Below are positions 1 to 9,019 of a DNA stretch of 64,000 bases, piece by piece. The translations under genes and the position numbers were made by a program. The notes beneath the pieces were generated by a model. The model did not search any database, was not told the origin of the DNA, and saw only the letters and a program-made list of their open reading frames with translations. The DNA comes from Marinospirillum alkalitolerans. Its GTDB lineage: Bacteria; Pseudomonadota; Gammaproteobacteria; Pseudomonadales; Halomonadaceae. The number at the start of each line of letters is the position of its first letter. Within the stretch, counting starts at the first letter, position 1. The DNA lies in the NCBI RefSeq assembly GCF_045055655.1, contig NZ_JBANFI010000001.1, forward strand, positions 124,001 to 188,000. Direction: 5' to 3'.

Positions 1-2
1 AG

Positions 3-1079
3 CTGCATCGTGCCACGCTAGAAGCAGCAGCTGAGGCGGGAATACATGATTTTATGATTGCCGTCAGAGAGTTTAGTGTCCGGAATAAGTATACAGATGG
101 GGATGCATATTGCACTGAGCTTAAAAAAGGGATAGGTGATTTTGATACTGATGAGTTGACAGTCTTTTTTAATGAGTATTTGCCTAGTGGAATGCAGGAA
201 ACACGCATGGGATTAGGCTCAAAAGATGAGCCAGTTGTTTTTATGGAAGAGCCTCGTATATTTTGGTATTTGAGTAAGCCTAACTGCGAGGAAGAAGGTG
301 TTTTTAGTATGTTGATTCATGCTGAGCAAAACGAAAGGCACATTGTTAGCTCACTGAATATTAAAGTAAGCATCGATTTTGCACGTGAGTATAGTGCGAG
401 TTTCCCGCCTGAGCTAGAAGAAGCGCTGGGCCGCTTTGCAGATTATACGCTAGCGGCTGGGGGCGCTGGTTTTACTGCTAACGGCCAAAGAGAGTATCAC
501 GGTAAAGTAGGATCTGGCGGTCCCTTGATTCTGAATGGCTCTTCTTTAGTTAATGGTAGTACGAATCATGAGGAGCAAATTGAACAAATCAGTGATTGGG
601 TAACAATGCCGCATCCTGGATCAAGTACTAGCCACACGCATTTTACGGGCTTCACAGACAGTATTCGGGTGTACGCAGCACAAGGTAAAAGGGGCGTTAT
701 TGAGCAGTGCCACTCAAGCGATATTCCACCGGGAACGCGTTATATTTATTGTCCTGGAAATTTTGGGGGTGATATCCATGATGGCCTCAATAACTTGGTC
801 ATCGTGGCTACTGGTAATGTCAATGTGCCTAAGATAGTCAATGAAGGTGTTAGCCTTTCTATTGTAACTAATGGGAATGTGACGCTTGACGTTGAGCCAG
901 CACGCAGTTTGTCAGGGGGCGTTATTTGGGCCGCTGGCACCGTGACGCTGAATGGCGGGCCTCAATTTGAGACAGGGATAGTTGCGCTGGGTAGTATCAC
1001 GATCAATGGTGGTGGCTTTAACAATCCGCGACCTGACCCTAGGTTTGTACCTGTTTTACACATTGACTTCGAATACTAA
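3..1079 (+). CDS. 5'-truncated hypothetical protein, possibly pilus-associated (PilX/MshP-like)
   Basis: The reading frame is open to the left window edge, so the true start lies outside; an internal ATG at 54 has no clear ribosome binding site. The residues just before that ATG read LEAAAEAGI, which resembles the end of the N-terminal helix of PilX/MshP-type pilus accessory proteins (inference, short match). The visible part has no membrane segment or known catalytic motif. Its C-terminal third is rich in G, N, V and T in short alternating strands (VIVATGNVNV, GTVTLNGG, GSITINGG), suggesting a beta-helix or beta-solenoid. The gene is clearly more AT-rich than everything after it. I do not recognise the family; secreted or pilus-tip protein is only a guess. 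It ends just before a bidirectional terminator. Confidence 0.6.
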   Translation: MHRATLEAAAEAGIHDFMIAVREFSVRNKYTDGDAYCTELKKGIGDFDTDELTVFFNEYLPSGMQETRMGLGSKDEPVVFMEEPRIFWYLSKPNCEEEGVFSMLIHAEQNERHIVSSLNIKVSIDFAREYSASFPPELEEALGRFADYTLAAGGAGFTANGQREYHGKVGSGGPLILNGSSLVNGSTNHEEQIEQISDWVTMPHPGSSTSHTHFTGFTDSIRVYAAQGKRGVIEQCHSSDIPPGTRYIYCPGNFGGDIHDGLNNLVIVATGNVNVPKIVNEGVSLSIVTNGNVTLDVEPARSLSGGVIWAAGTVTLNGGPQFETGIVALGSITINGGGFNNPRPDPRFVPVLHIDFEY

Positions 1080-1080
1080 A

Positions 1081-1103
1081 AAGCAGGGCCCAAGCCCTGC
1101 TTT
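1081..1103. terminator. Bidirectional rho-independent terminator
   Basis: Nine-bp perfect stem AAGCAGGGC / GCCCTGCTT with loop CCAA, followed by TTT on the plus strand and preceded by AAAAA (a U-run for the minus strand). It lies between the converging ends of the first gene and ygiQ. Confidence 0.8.
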
Positions 1104-1130
1104 CCATCACTGCTGTTTCTACCCGTTGGC

Positions 1131-3467
1131 CTAGCGCGCTTTGCGACTGACGGGGCCTTTCTTCTTGCCCTTGCTTGTTGCCTGCTGACTTCTTGGCGGT
1201 AGTCCAGTGTGCTGCGTTAACACAGCTTGGCTGCGCTGACGTTGCTGGCCTTGTGCTGTGCCCTTGATTGGATCGGTGGGCGGAATCAAGTGCTTCTTGC
1301 CATAGCCAATCAGGTCGGCGCGCCCCATGTTTTTTAACGCATCGCGCAGTAAAGGCCAGTTTTTAGGATCATGGTAGCGTAAAAAGGCCTTGTGCAGGCG
1401 GCGCTGGCGCTCTCCCTTGACGATCCCCATCTTCTCGCTCTTATAGTTCACCTGGCGCAGCGGGTTGCGCTCAGAGTGATACATAGCAGTGGCAGTGGCC
1501 ATCGGAGAAGGGTAAAAAGCTTGGACTTGATCAGCACGAAAGCCATTGCGTTTGAGCCACAGCGCCAGATTCATCATATCTTCATCGCTGGTGCCTGGGT
1601 GGGCCGCAATAAAGTAGGGAATCAAATACTGTTCTTTACCGGCTTCTTTCGAGAACTGATCAAAGAGTTGTTTAAAGCGGTCATAGCTCCCAATACCTGG
1701 TTTCATCATCTTCGAGAGAGGCGCTTCTTCGGTATGCTCTGGAGCAATTTTGAGGTAGCCACCCACATGATGGGTTACCAGCTCCTTGATATATTCTGGT
1801 GATTCCACGGCCAAGTCATAACGCAGTCCTGAAGCGATCAAGACTTTCTTAACGCCCGGAAGCTTGCGCGCAGCCCGATACAGCTCAATCAATGAGGAGT
1901 GGTCCGTATTGAGATTCTGGCAGATGGTTGGATAGACGCAGGCAGGTTTGCGGCAGGCCGCCTCGATTTCTGGGCTTTTGCAAGCTAGGCGGTACATATT
2001 CGCAGTGGGACCACCTAAGTCAGACACCACACCAGTAAAGCCCTTGACCTGATCACGCATCGCCTCGATTTCGCGGATAATCGAATCCTGCGAGCGGCTT
2101 TGAATAATCCGTCCTTCATGCTCGGTAATCGAGCAAAAAGTACAGCCACCAAAGCAGCCACGCATGATATTGACTGAAAAGCGGATCATTTCCCAAGCGG
2201 GTAAGCGCGCATCGCCATAGGCTGGATGCGGGGCACGGGCATAGGGTTGATCAAAAACAGCATCCATTTCTTCGGTTGTCAGCGGAATAGGCGGCGGGTT
2301 GATCCATAGATCCTGAACACCGTGTTTTTGTACTAAAGCACGCGCATTGCCTGGATTGGTCTCAAGGTGCAGGACACGGTTGGCATGGGCATAGAGAACA
2401 GGATCTCTGGCGACCTTCTCAAAGCTCGGCAGCCGAATCACACTCTGATCACGAAGTTCGCCACGGATCTGCTTTTCGAGCCGCTTGCGCTCAGCCGCCT
2501 GCTCAGGCGTTAACAGCTCCAAGGCCTGCTCGGTTTGTGGATCAAAACCAGGGTTCTGCTCTTGTACAGCGGCCAAGGTTTCTAAAGCCTCAGCAGTGGA
2601 GCCTTTTTGCTGCTCGACCGCACAGGCCTCTAGATCCTGAGTATTCACGTAGGGATTGATGATTTTATCCACACGGCCAGGGCGATCCACACGGGTCGAA
2701 TCAATCTCAAGCCAGCCTGTTGGGGTATCTTGACGAATAAAAGCCGTACCACGTACATCAGTGATCTGCTCGATCAGCTCGCCCTGCGCAAGGCGGTGGC
2801 TGACTTCAACCAGCGCGCGTTCAGCATTGCCAAAGAGCAGCAAATCCGCCTTGGCATCCAATAAAATGGAGCGCCGTACTTTATCCTGCCAATAGTCATA
2901 GTGGGCAATGCGGCGCAGAGAGGCCTCAATGCCGCCGAGAACCACCGGCACATCCTTCCAGGCTTCTTTGCAGCGCTGGGTATAGACTATGCTGGCGCGA
3001 TCAGGCCGCTTACCGCCCTCGCCACCCGGGGTGTAGGCATCATCGGAACGGATTTTACGCTCAGCGGTATAGCGATTGATCATCGAATCCATATTGCCAG
3101 CGGTGACACCAAAATAAAGCTCTGGCTTACCGAGGCGCATAAAGTCTTCTTTGCTGTGCCAATCGGGTTGGGCGATAATGCCGACCCGAAACCCTTGGGC
3201 TTCTAACGTTCGTCCGATGACGGCCATGCCGAAGGAAGGGTGATCGACATAGGCATCTCCTGTGACCAGAATAATGTCGCAGCGATCCCAGCCGAGCAGA
3301 TCCATCTCTTCACGGCTCATTGGCAAAAAAGGTGCCGTGCCAAAGCACTCGGCCCAGTATTTGGGATAGTCAAAAATCAGGCGCTTGGGCCGTGGGGGCA
3401 GAATACGAGAAGAAGTCACAGAGCGATGTCCAGCAAAGAAGGGAGAAAAGAAGTTGATCTGGATCAT
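1131..3467 (-). CDS. ygiQ: YgiQ family radical SAM protein
   Basis: Large radical SAM protein of the UPF0313/YgiQ family; its substrate is not established. The sequence follows E. coli YgiQ closely: FGTAPFLPMSREEMD near the N-terminus, an N-terminal B12-binding-like region (ILVTGDAYVDHPSFGMAVIG), then the radical SAM cluster motif CFGGCTFCSITEHEG (CxxxCxxC) that binds the 4Fe-4S cluster, and a C-terminal basic tail (SKGKKKGPVSRKAR). At 778 aa it is slightly longer than the usual ~740; the extra ~28 residues before the conserved YPKYWAECFG suggest the true start may be a little downstream. It is a single-gene unit, convergent with the upstream gene and divergent from the following envelope gene. 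Confidence 0.92.
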   Translation of the reverse strand: MIQINFFSPFFAGHRSVTSSRILPPRPKRLIFDYPKYWAECFGTAPFLPMSREEMDLLGWDRCDIILVTGDAYVDHPSFGMAVIGRTLEAQGFRVGIIAQPDWHSKEDFMRLGKPELYFGVTAGNMDSMINRYTAERKIRSDDAYTPGGEGGKRPDRASIVYTQRCKEAWKDVPVVLGGIEASLRRIAHYDYWQDKVRRSILLDAKADLLLFGNAERALVEVSHRLAQGELIEQITDVRGTAFIRQDTPTGWLEIDSTRVDRPGRVDKIINPYVNTQDLEACAVEQQKGSTAEALETLAAVQEQNPGFDPQTEQALELLTPEQAAERKRLEKQIRGELRDQSVIRLPSFEKVARDPVLYAHANRVLHLETNPGNARALVQKHGVQDLWINPPPIPLTTEEMDAVFDQPYARAPHPAYGDARLPAWEMIRFSVNIMRGCFGGCTFCSITEHEGRIIQSRSQDSIIREIEAMRDQVKGFTGVVSDLGGPTANMYRLACKSPEIEAACRKPACVYPTICQNLNTDHSSLIELYRAARKLPGVKKVLIASGLRYDLAVESPEYIKELVTHHVGGYLKIAPEHTEEAPLSKMMKPGIGSYDRFKQLFDQFSKEAGKEQYLIPYFIAAHPGTSDEDMMNLALWLKRNGFRADQVQAFYPSPMATATAMYHSERNPLRQVNYKSEKMGIVKGERQRRLHKAFLRYHDPKNWPLLRDALKNMGRADLIGYGKKHLIPPTDPIKGTAQGQQRQRSQAVLTQHTGLPPRSQQATSKGKKKGPVSRKAR

Positions 3468-3552
3468 TTTAGCTTAAAAGCAGGCATAAAGCAGTAAAAG
3501 TCGGTGGGCGCTGTATAGGTCACCGTGAGGTTGAAGATCACTGGAGTCAAAT

Positions 3553-4098
3553 ATGAACAGGTTGTGGTGGCGTATCGTCGGCGTCTTGGTGTTGCTCGGT
3601 TTGGGCCAGTCAGTTCAGGCCGCGCCGCAGCCCATGATGGGTGTACGCTGGTCGATGCAAGAAGCGCAGGTTGATGGCCTGCAAGACCAAACCAGTGGCA
3701 GTGCGGCCTTTATTTTGGGTGTCGCCGCAGAGCGTTATCGTATTTATGCCGATTTATCGCTACAAAGCTGGGATGATTTTAGCAGCGTGATGATGCTAGC
3801 GAACGCGGAAAAGCGCTGGCCTGTGCATCCTCGTCTTGCCCTGGTGGCTGGTGTGCATGGTGGTATTGTCGATTTTGAGCTGGATGGCCGTTTTGGGGCC
3901 AAAAAGTTTCAATCTGGCCCTGCTGCAGGTGTGCAGTTGGGCGGCCTTTGGCAGCTTGATACGGCTTGGCAGCTTGAGGTGGGATTACGTTGGACGCAGG
4001 TTTGGGTTGAGCAGACAGGCCGTATGGATGAGCAGGCCACCACCTATCGCTGGGAGGCGGCCTATGGTAGCTATATTCAGCTTGGTTATCTGTTTTAA
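3553..4098 (+). CDS. Small outer-membrane beta-barrel protein (hypothetical)
   Basis: 181-aa protein with an N-terminal signal peptide (hydrophobic segment VGVLVLLGLGQSV, cleavage likely after VQA). The mature part shows alternating hydrophobic/aromatic strands (YRIYADLSLQSW, WQLEVGLRWTQVW, YIQLGYLF) and ends in a terminal phenylalanine, the usual outer-membrane assembly signal. Size fits an eight-strand barrel of the OmpX/OmpW type, but no specific family is recognised. It is divergent from ygiQ and convergent with the DUF3943 gene. Confidence 0.7.
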   Translation: MNRLWWRIVGVLVLLGLGQSVQAAPQPMMGVRWSMQEAQVDGLQDQTSGSAAFILGVAAERYRIYADLSLQSWDDFSSVMMLANAEKRWPVHPRLALVAGVHGGIVDFELDGRFGAKKFQSGPAAGVQLGGLWQLDTAWQLEVGLRWTQVWVEQTGRMDEQATTYRWEAAYGSYIQLGYLF

Positions 4099-4157
4099 GA
4101 CACCTTTGATTCATGGCTGGGCTAGTGATGAACGCCTGCGCCAGGTGGTGTTGCAGA

Positions 4158-5210
4158 TTAAAACAGCAGCTCGATTTGCAGCCCCATCCAGCTTTCATCA
4201 GCAAAATGCGGGCCTTGCTCTTGGGTCATGCCCAGCGGTGTGGATTGAATCACCCAGTAGGAGTTGGCCTCTTGAATCCAGCGGTGAGAGTCAAAATAGC
4301 GATTCATGCCTTCAGATAAGCGCCCAGCCGGATTGAGCAAAAACAACACCGCCTGCCCCAGTGCAGGCGAGCCTGCCACTTCTTTGTTGTTGGCCAGAAT
4401 GCGCTGTTCCCAGATATAAAAGGCTTCACCGATCACTGAGCCGATCAGTGGGGTGATAATCAGATCCTGCTTGGAGGGAATTTCTGCCAGCGCCTCGATG
4501 CCCATTTCCCACCACAGGGCCGACATTAAAAAGGAATAGCCAAAGGATTCAAGCTGATTCAATCCTTGGTTACGCGCGACCATGTAATAAACGGCCCCAA
4601 AATAAGGGTGGCCGATATAGTTGATCACCCAGTCATCTTCATCCCAGACGGGGCCAGCCTGATTGTTTTCAATCCACTTATCGCCAAGCATGCCCGGCTT
4701 CATTTCACTGCGTTCCCAGTTTGAAATATCCTCTGGCAAGGCAAAAATCACCAGCATGATCCCGACAGACAAGATCGCGATATTGCGTGTTTCTTGTCCT
4801 AGGCCAGCAAAGCGTGGATCGCCTTCCCAGTGGATTGGGGTGAGATACTGATAGCAGCCTTCAACAGGAGCCTGCTCTCTGGCCTCGCGGCTGCGATGAC
4901 AGCCGATCTGATCGATCCAGATCGGTCGTGTGGGCAAAAAAGGATTGGCGAGATCTTCTGTCAGCCAGCGGCAAGCGGGGGTATGGCAAGTCAGATCTGG
5001 TGTGGAGGTATCGCGAAAAAAAGGGGTAGATCTGCTCAGCTGATCTACAGGAGCAAAAAGGGCGTTGCTGGCAGGTGGCTGAGTGTGAAAGCGCACATCA
5101 TGGGCCTGAACCGATGGGGCTATCCAGCTCACAAGGAAGACGAGCAGCGCCAAACGGAAGATCCAGGGGTGGCGTAAGAATAAAAACTGAGCGTAAAAGA
5201 AAATAGGCAT
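4158..5210 (-). CDS. DUF3943 family envelope protein
   Basis: 350-aa protein with an N-terminal hydrophobic segment (RLALLVFLVSWIAPSVQA) that reads as a signal peptide or anchor. The family signature is in the middle: VINYIGHPYFGAVYYMVAR followed by ALWWEMGIEALAEIPSKQDLIITPLIGSVIGE, as in DUF3943 proteins, predicted outer-membrane or periplasmic proteins of unknown function. The C-terminus (WMGLQIELLF) ends in phenylalanine, consistent with a barrel end. Four cysteines cluster at LTCHTPACRW and DQIGCHR...EGCY, suggesting disulfides in the periplasm. No operon partner is visible. Confidence 0.75.
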   Translation of the reverse strand: MPIFFYAQFLFLRHPWIFRLALLVFLVSWIAPSVQAHDVRFHTQPPASNALFAPVDQLSRSTPFFRDTSTPDLTCHTPACRWLTEDLANPFLPTRPIWIDQIGCHRSREAREQAPVEGCYQYLTPIHWEGDPRFAGLGQETRNIAILSVGIMLVIFALPEDISNWERSEMKPGMLGDKWIENNQAGPVWDEDDWVINYIGHPYFGAVYYMVARNQGLNQLESFGYSFLMSALWWEMGIEALAEIPSKQDLIITPLIGSVIGEAFYIWEQRILANNKEVAGSPALGQAVLFLLNPAGRLSEGMNRYFDSHRWIQEANSYWVIQSTPLGMTQEQGPHFADESWMGLQIELLF

Positions 5211-5390
5211 GGGATGAGTGTACAGGCTTGATCAGGCTATCTTGATAAGACCATCTTGATAGGCAACAAGGTGCTTGTGAGCATCAGGCTTATACACTAG
5301 AAACTCAGTGCTGCACCAACAGGAGCGCATCATAGCACAGTGGGTGGGTTCAGCGTCAGGCGGGGTGTTGTTTTGGGATCTGGAGACACA

Positions 5391-5419
5391 AAAAATAAGG
5401 GCGACCTCGTGGGTCGCCC
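5391..5419 (-). terminator. Rho-independent terminator of the small RNA
   Basis: Eight-bp GC-rich perfect stem (5399-5406 with 5412-5419), five-base loop, then TTATTTTTT on the minus strand. Nothing but the candidate small RNA lies upstream on that strand before valS, so it defines the RNA's 3' end. Confidence 0.85.
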
Positions 5420-5625
5420 GTTATCTTCCTTGATCGCCGCTCCTTGCTTGTCTGATATCCTGATCAGAACTCTATGGCACTGTCCTCGCTTCCTTGCACC
5501 TGGCCTCCCTCGACTCTTCCTGAGCTGACTCCTTCCTGAGTCCTTGGCGGTTTCACTCCTTGGAAACCTGCGCATCCACTGCTCCTTGTCATCTTGTGCG
5601 TCCCTCGTCCTTGCTCCCTGATGAC
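5391..5625 (-). ncRNA. CsrB/RsmZ-family CsrA-sequestering small RNA (candidate)
   Basis: About 235 nt on the minus strand with no plausible gene. I count 16 GGA motifs, most as CAAGGA, CAGGA or GAGGGA, the density and spacing expected of CsrB/RsmY/RsmZ RNAs, which titrate the translational repressor CsrA/RsmA. The predicted 5' end reads GTCATCAGGGAGCAAGGACG, close to the start of E. coli CsrB (GUCGACAGGGAG). The 3' end is a strong terminator with a stem of GGGCGACC/GGTCGCCC followed by TTATTTTTT. A -10-like TATTCT lies 7 nt upstream of the predicted start, and an 18-bp palindrome resembling the GacA/UvrY box lies about 170 bp upstream. Ends are inferred. The 107-codon ORF crossing it is likely spurious. 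Confidence 0.82.
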
Positions 5626-5631
5626 GTATGT

Positions 5632-5637
5632 AGAATA
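5632..5637 (-). promoter_or_regulatory. Predicted -10 element of the small RNA
   Basis: TATTCT on the minus strand, placed at -12 to -7 relative to the G of GTCATCAGGGAG. No good -35 hexamer is present at 17 bp (TTTATT), as expected for a promoter that depends on an activator. Confidence 0.5.
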
Positions 5638-5785
5638 GAAGCCCTGAGCGCAAAATAAAAGAGGGGGGTAATGTGGCCTACAAAGAAGCGCAAAAAATAA
5701 ATCTTTTATTAAACAGTGGGTTGCATCCTAAAATTGATATTGGTCAGGTCAGATACAGTATATTGCTGCTTTTATAGCGCAAGCA

Positions 5786-5803
5786 TGTATGCAAATGCGT
5801 ACA
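5786..5803. promoter_or_regulatory. GacA/UvrY-type upstream activating sequence
   Basis: TGTATGCAAATGCGTACA on the plus strand. The known GacA box is TGTAAG-N6-CTTACA; here 10 of 12 defined positions match on the minus-strand reading (TGTACG-N6-CATACA). It is centred about 170 bp upstream of the predicted start of the small RNA, the distance seen for UvrY/GacA sites at csrB and rsmZ promoters. Confidence 0.65.
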
Positions 5804-5898
5804 AAGCGTAGGTCGATTGATGACAGAGTAGGTCGCTTCTGGTCAGATGATCTTCAGTCTGTCTTGCGTTGACCCTCCCTTCAAGCATGGAAAACAGC

Positions 5899-5904
5899 TA
5901 TAAT
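5899..5904 (+). promoter_or_regulatory. Predicted -10 element upstream of valS
   Basis: Perfect TATAAT 127 bp upstream of the valS ATG; the -35 region at 17 bp (TCCCTT) is weak, and a better TTGACC lies 24 bp away, too far for normal spacing. It would leave a leader of about 120 nt in which I see no clear riboswitch or T-box. Confidence 0.45.
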
Positions 5905-6030
5905 CGCTCCTTTATGTCACCCTTGACGGCCTTGCCTGATCGCTTTTTTTGTTGCTGATCTGCGCCGCCCGTTGGGTGTTGCCAAGCGCTATGGCGACCT
6001 CTCTTTATTTCGCGATTAACGGATACACTG

Positions 6031-8886
6031 ATGACCAGCAAACCTGAGCCTTCACTGGATAAGACCTACCAACCTGCCGATATAGAACAACGCTGGGCCA
6101 AAGAATGGGAAGAGCAGGGCTATTTCCGTCCTCGTGGTGAGGGCGAGGCCTACAGCATCATGATTCCGCCGCCAAACGTGACTGGCAGTTTGCATATGGG
6201 GCATGCGTTTCAGGACTCGATTATGGATACCCTGACACGTTGGCAGCGCATGCAGCAGAAAAATACCCTCTGGCAGGTCGGCACGGACCATGCTGGTATT
6301 GCGACGCAGATGGTGGTGGAGCGCAAGCTGGCGGCAGAAGAGGGCAAAACTCGTCATGATCTCGGGCGTGATCAGTTTCTTGAGAAGGTCTGGGAGTGGA
6401 AGGAAGAATCTGGCGGCACCATCACTCGCCAACTCCGTCGTTTAGGCGCTTCGGTTGATTGGGAGCGCGAGCGCTTCACTATGGATGAAGGCTTTTATCA
6501 GGCGGTGCAGGAGGTCTTTATCCGCCTGTATGACGAAGGCTTGATTTATCGTGGTAAGCGACTGGTGAACTGGGACCCTAAATTGCATACCGCGATTTCG
6601 GATCTGGAAGTCGAGAATAAAGAACAGCAAGGCCAGTTCTGGCACTTCCGTTACCCGCTGGCTGATGGTGTGAAAACCGCCGATGGCAAGGATTATCTGG
6701 TGGTGGCCACTACCCGTCCAGAAACCTTGCTCGGTGATACTTGTGTGGCGGTCAATCCTAAAGATGAGCGCTATGCCTCGGTGATTGGCAAGGAGATTAT
6801 CCTGCCGCTGGTTGGGCGACGTATCCCCATCGTGGCCGATGAGCATGCCGAGATGGAAAAGGGCTCTGGCTGCGTTAAGATCACCCCTGCGCATGATTTT
6901 AATGACTATCAGGTTGGCAAGCGCCATCAGATGCCACTGATCAATGTGATGACCATCGATGCTGCGATTCGTGAACAGGCCGAAGTGTTTAATCTAGATG
7001 GCACGCCGAACGAAGAAGTGGATCCCACACTCCCCGCCCTCTTCCAGGGTTTAGATCGTTTTGCCGCACGCAAGAAGCTGGTTGCCGAAATGGACACGCT
7101 GGGCCTGTTGGAGCAGGTGGAAAGCATTCACAACACCCTGCCCTATGGTGACCGTTCTGGCGTCGTCATTGAGCCGCTGCTGACCGATCAGTGGTTTGTC
7201 AAAATTGCGCCCTTGGCGGAGCCAGCGATCAAAGCAGTTGAAGAAGGCCAGATCGAGTTTGTGCCCAAGCAGTATGAAAATATGTACTTTGCTTGGATGC
7301 GTGATATTCAAGACTGGTGTATCTCTCGCCAGTTGTGGTGGGGCCACCGTGTTCCAGCTTGGTACGATGAAAGCGGCAATATCTATGTGGCGCAGAGCGA
7401 AGAAGCCGTACGCCGCAAGTATAACCTTGGTGATGACGTCAGCCTCGAACAGGATAGCGATGTACTGGATACCTGGTTTAGCTCCGGCCTGTGGACTTTT
7501 GGCACGCTAGGCTGGCCAGAGAAGACGCCTGAGCTGGAGACCTTCCACCCCACGAATGTGCTGGTCACTGGCTTTGATATCATCTTCTTCTGGGTCGCTA
7601 GGATGATCATGCTGACGCTGAAGTTTACGGATCAGGTGCCCTTCAAAACGGTTTATGTGACGGGTTTGATCCGTGACGAGAATGGGCAGAAGATGTCCAA
7701 ATCCAAAGGCAATGTGATCGACCCCTTGGATATGATTGACGGTATTGATCTGCCGAGCCTGCTGGAAAAACGCACCAGTGGCCTGATGCAGCCGCAGCTG
7801 GCAGAAAAAATTGCCAAGCAAACCGAAAAAACCTTCCCCGAAGGCATCGGTGCACATGGCACTGACGCGCTGCGCTTTACTCTGTTGGCAATGGCCTCGA
7901 CAGGACGGGATATCAACTGGGATATGAAGCGTCTAGAGGGTTACCGTAATTTCTGTAACAAGATCTGGAATGCGGCGCGCTATGTGCTCAGTAATACCGA
8001 GGGAGAAGACTGTGGTCAGCAGCAAGGTGAAGTCGAGCTGACGCTGGCTGATCGCTGGATTTTGGCACGCTTGCAAGAAACCCAAGCCACCCTCACGCGC
8101 CATCTAGAAAACTACCGTTTTGATCTTGCCGCACAAACCTACTATGAGTTTGTCTGGAACGAATATTGCGACTGGTACTTAGAGCTGTCTAAGCCAGTGT
8201 TGTGGGATAAGCAGGCCAGTGCTGAGCGCTTACGCGGAACGCGCCGCACGCTGGTGCAGGTGCTGGAATCCATCCTGCGCTTGGGTCATCCGATGATGCC
8301 TTTTATCACCGAAGAAATCTGGCAGCGGGTTAAAGATCTGGCCGGTGTTAAAGGGGCCACGCTGATGCAAGCACCCTGGCCGCAATCTGATAACACGGCC
8401 AGCGATCAGGCCGCTGTGGCGGATATTGAATGGATGAAGCAGGTGATCCTGGCTGTGCGTGAGCTGCGTGCGATCAACAATATCCCGCCTGGACAGGCTC
8501 TGCCGGTGCTGATCCACAATGCCAGTGATGAGGATCAGCGTCGTTTAGAGGATCAGCGTGCTTCGTTACAAAAGCTGGCCAAGCTGGAATCGATTGCCTT
8601 GGCAGAAGAAGACCTACCCTTGAGCGCGATGCAGCTGGTTGGACAGATGGAAATCCACCTGCCTCTTGCGGGCTTTATCGATCAGGATGCGGAAATCGCG
8701 CGCCTGCAAAAAGAAATCGATAAGCTGGAGCAAGAAGTACAGCGTATCGAGGCCAAGCTCAGCAATGAGGCTTTTGTCAGTAAAGCCCCAGCGGCGGTGG
8801 TCGATAAGGAACGGGCGCGCAAGGTAGAAGCGGCCGCAGCCAGTGTGAAGCTGAAAGAACAGCAAGAGCAGCTACGTCAGCTCTAA
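6031..8886 (+). CDS. valS: Valine--tRNA ligase
   Basis: Charges tRNA-Val with valine; class I synthetase, cytoplasmic. 951 aa, the normal length. The HIGH motif appears as PPPNVTGSLHMGHA (residues ~48-61), the editing CP1 domain follows with TTRPETLLGDTCVAVNP, the KMSKS loop reads GQKMSKSKGNVIDP (~residue 555), then the anticodon-binding domain and the C-terminal coiled-coil arm (EIARLQKEIDKLEQEVQ). The ATG sits after a short leader. In E. coli valS follows pepA-holC; here that pair is 38 kb away. A long hairpin terminator follows the stop. Confidence 0.98.
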   Translation: MTSKPEPSLDKTYQPADIEQRWAKEWEEQGYFRPRGEGEAYSIMIPPPNVTGSLHMGHAFQDSIMDTLTRWQRMQQKNTLWQVGTDHAGIATQMVVERKLAAEEGKTRHDLGRDQFLEKVWEWKEESGGTITRQLRRLGASVDWERERFTMDEGFYQAVQEVFIRLYDEGLIYRGKRLVNWDPKLHTAISDLEVENKEQQGQFWHFRYPLADGVKTADGKDYLVVATTRPETLLGDTCVAVNPKDERYASVIGKEIILPLVGRRIPIVADEHAEMEKGSGCVKITPAHDFNDYQVGKRHQMPLINVMTIDAAIREQAEVFNLDGTPNEEVDPTLPALFQGLDRFAARKKLVAEMDTLGLLEQVESIHNTLPYGDRSGVVIEPLLTDQWFVKIAPLAEPAIKAVEEGQIEFVPKQYENMYFAWMRDIQDWCISRQLWWGHRVPAWYDESGNIYVAQSEEAVRRKYNLGDDVSLEQDSDVLDTWFSSGLWTFGTLGWPEKTPELETFHPTNVLVTGFDIIFFWVARMIMLTLKFTDQVPFKTVYVTGLIRDENGQKMSKSKGNVIDPLDMIDGIDLPSLLEKRTSGLMQPQLAEKIAKQTEKTFPEGIGAHGTDALRFTLLAMASTGRDINWDMKRLEGYRNFCNKIWNAARYVLSNTEGEDCGQQQGEVELTLADRWILARLQETQATLTRHLENYRFDLAAQTYYEFVWNEYCDWYLELSKPVLWDKQASAERLRGTRRTLVQVLESILRLGHPMMPFITEEIWQRVKDLAGVKGATLMQAPWPQSDNTASDQAAVADIEWMKQVILAVRELRAINNIPPGQALPVLIHNASDEDQRRLEDQRASLQKLAKLESIALAEEDLPLSAMQLVGQMEIHLPLAGFIDQDAEIARLQKEIDKLEQEVQRIEAKLSNEAFVSKAPAAVVDKERARKVEAAAASVKLKEQQEQLRQL

Positions 8887-8905
8887 ATTTCTTTGCAGTA
8901 TCTGC

Positions 8906-8940
8906 AACACGGCTCTCGTGACGACGAGGGCCGTGTTTGT
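8906..8940 (+). terminator. Rho-independent terminator after valS
   Basis: Fourteen-bp stem (8906-8919 with 8924-8937, one T-G pair) with loop GACG, followed by a short U-rich run. It overlaps the first possible start (8918) of the next reading frame, supporting a later start for that gene. Confidence 0.7.
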
Positions 8941-9019
8941 GTCTGGCCCTTTTTTATGTGCCCATTTTTACGCTGCCATCGTTTTTGGCCTTTCCTTTGA
9001 TCTCAACAAGAGACGCTTG

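Noticed and set aside
5330..5653. 107-codon minus-strand reading frame over the small-RNA region
   Set aside because: It spans the terminator and GGA-rich RNA, has no ribosome site or recognisable protein pattern, and its strange R/G/P-rich composition follows from the RNA motifs.
6031..8886. Several 60-160 codon antisense frames within valS and other large genes
   Set aside because: They are by-products of the codon pattern of the real genes and lack ribosome sites and family motifs.
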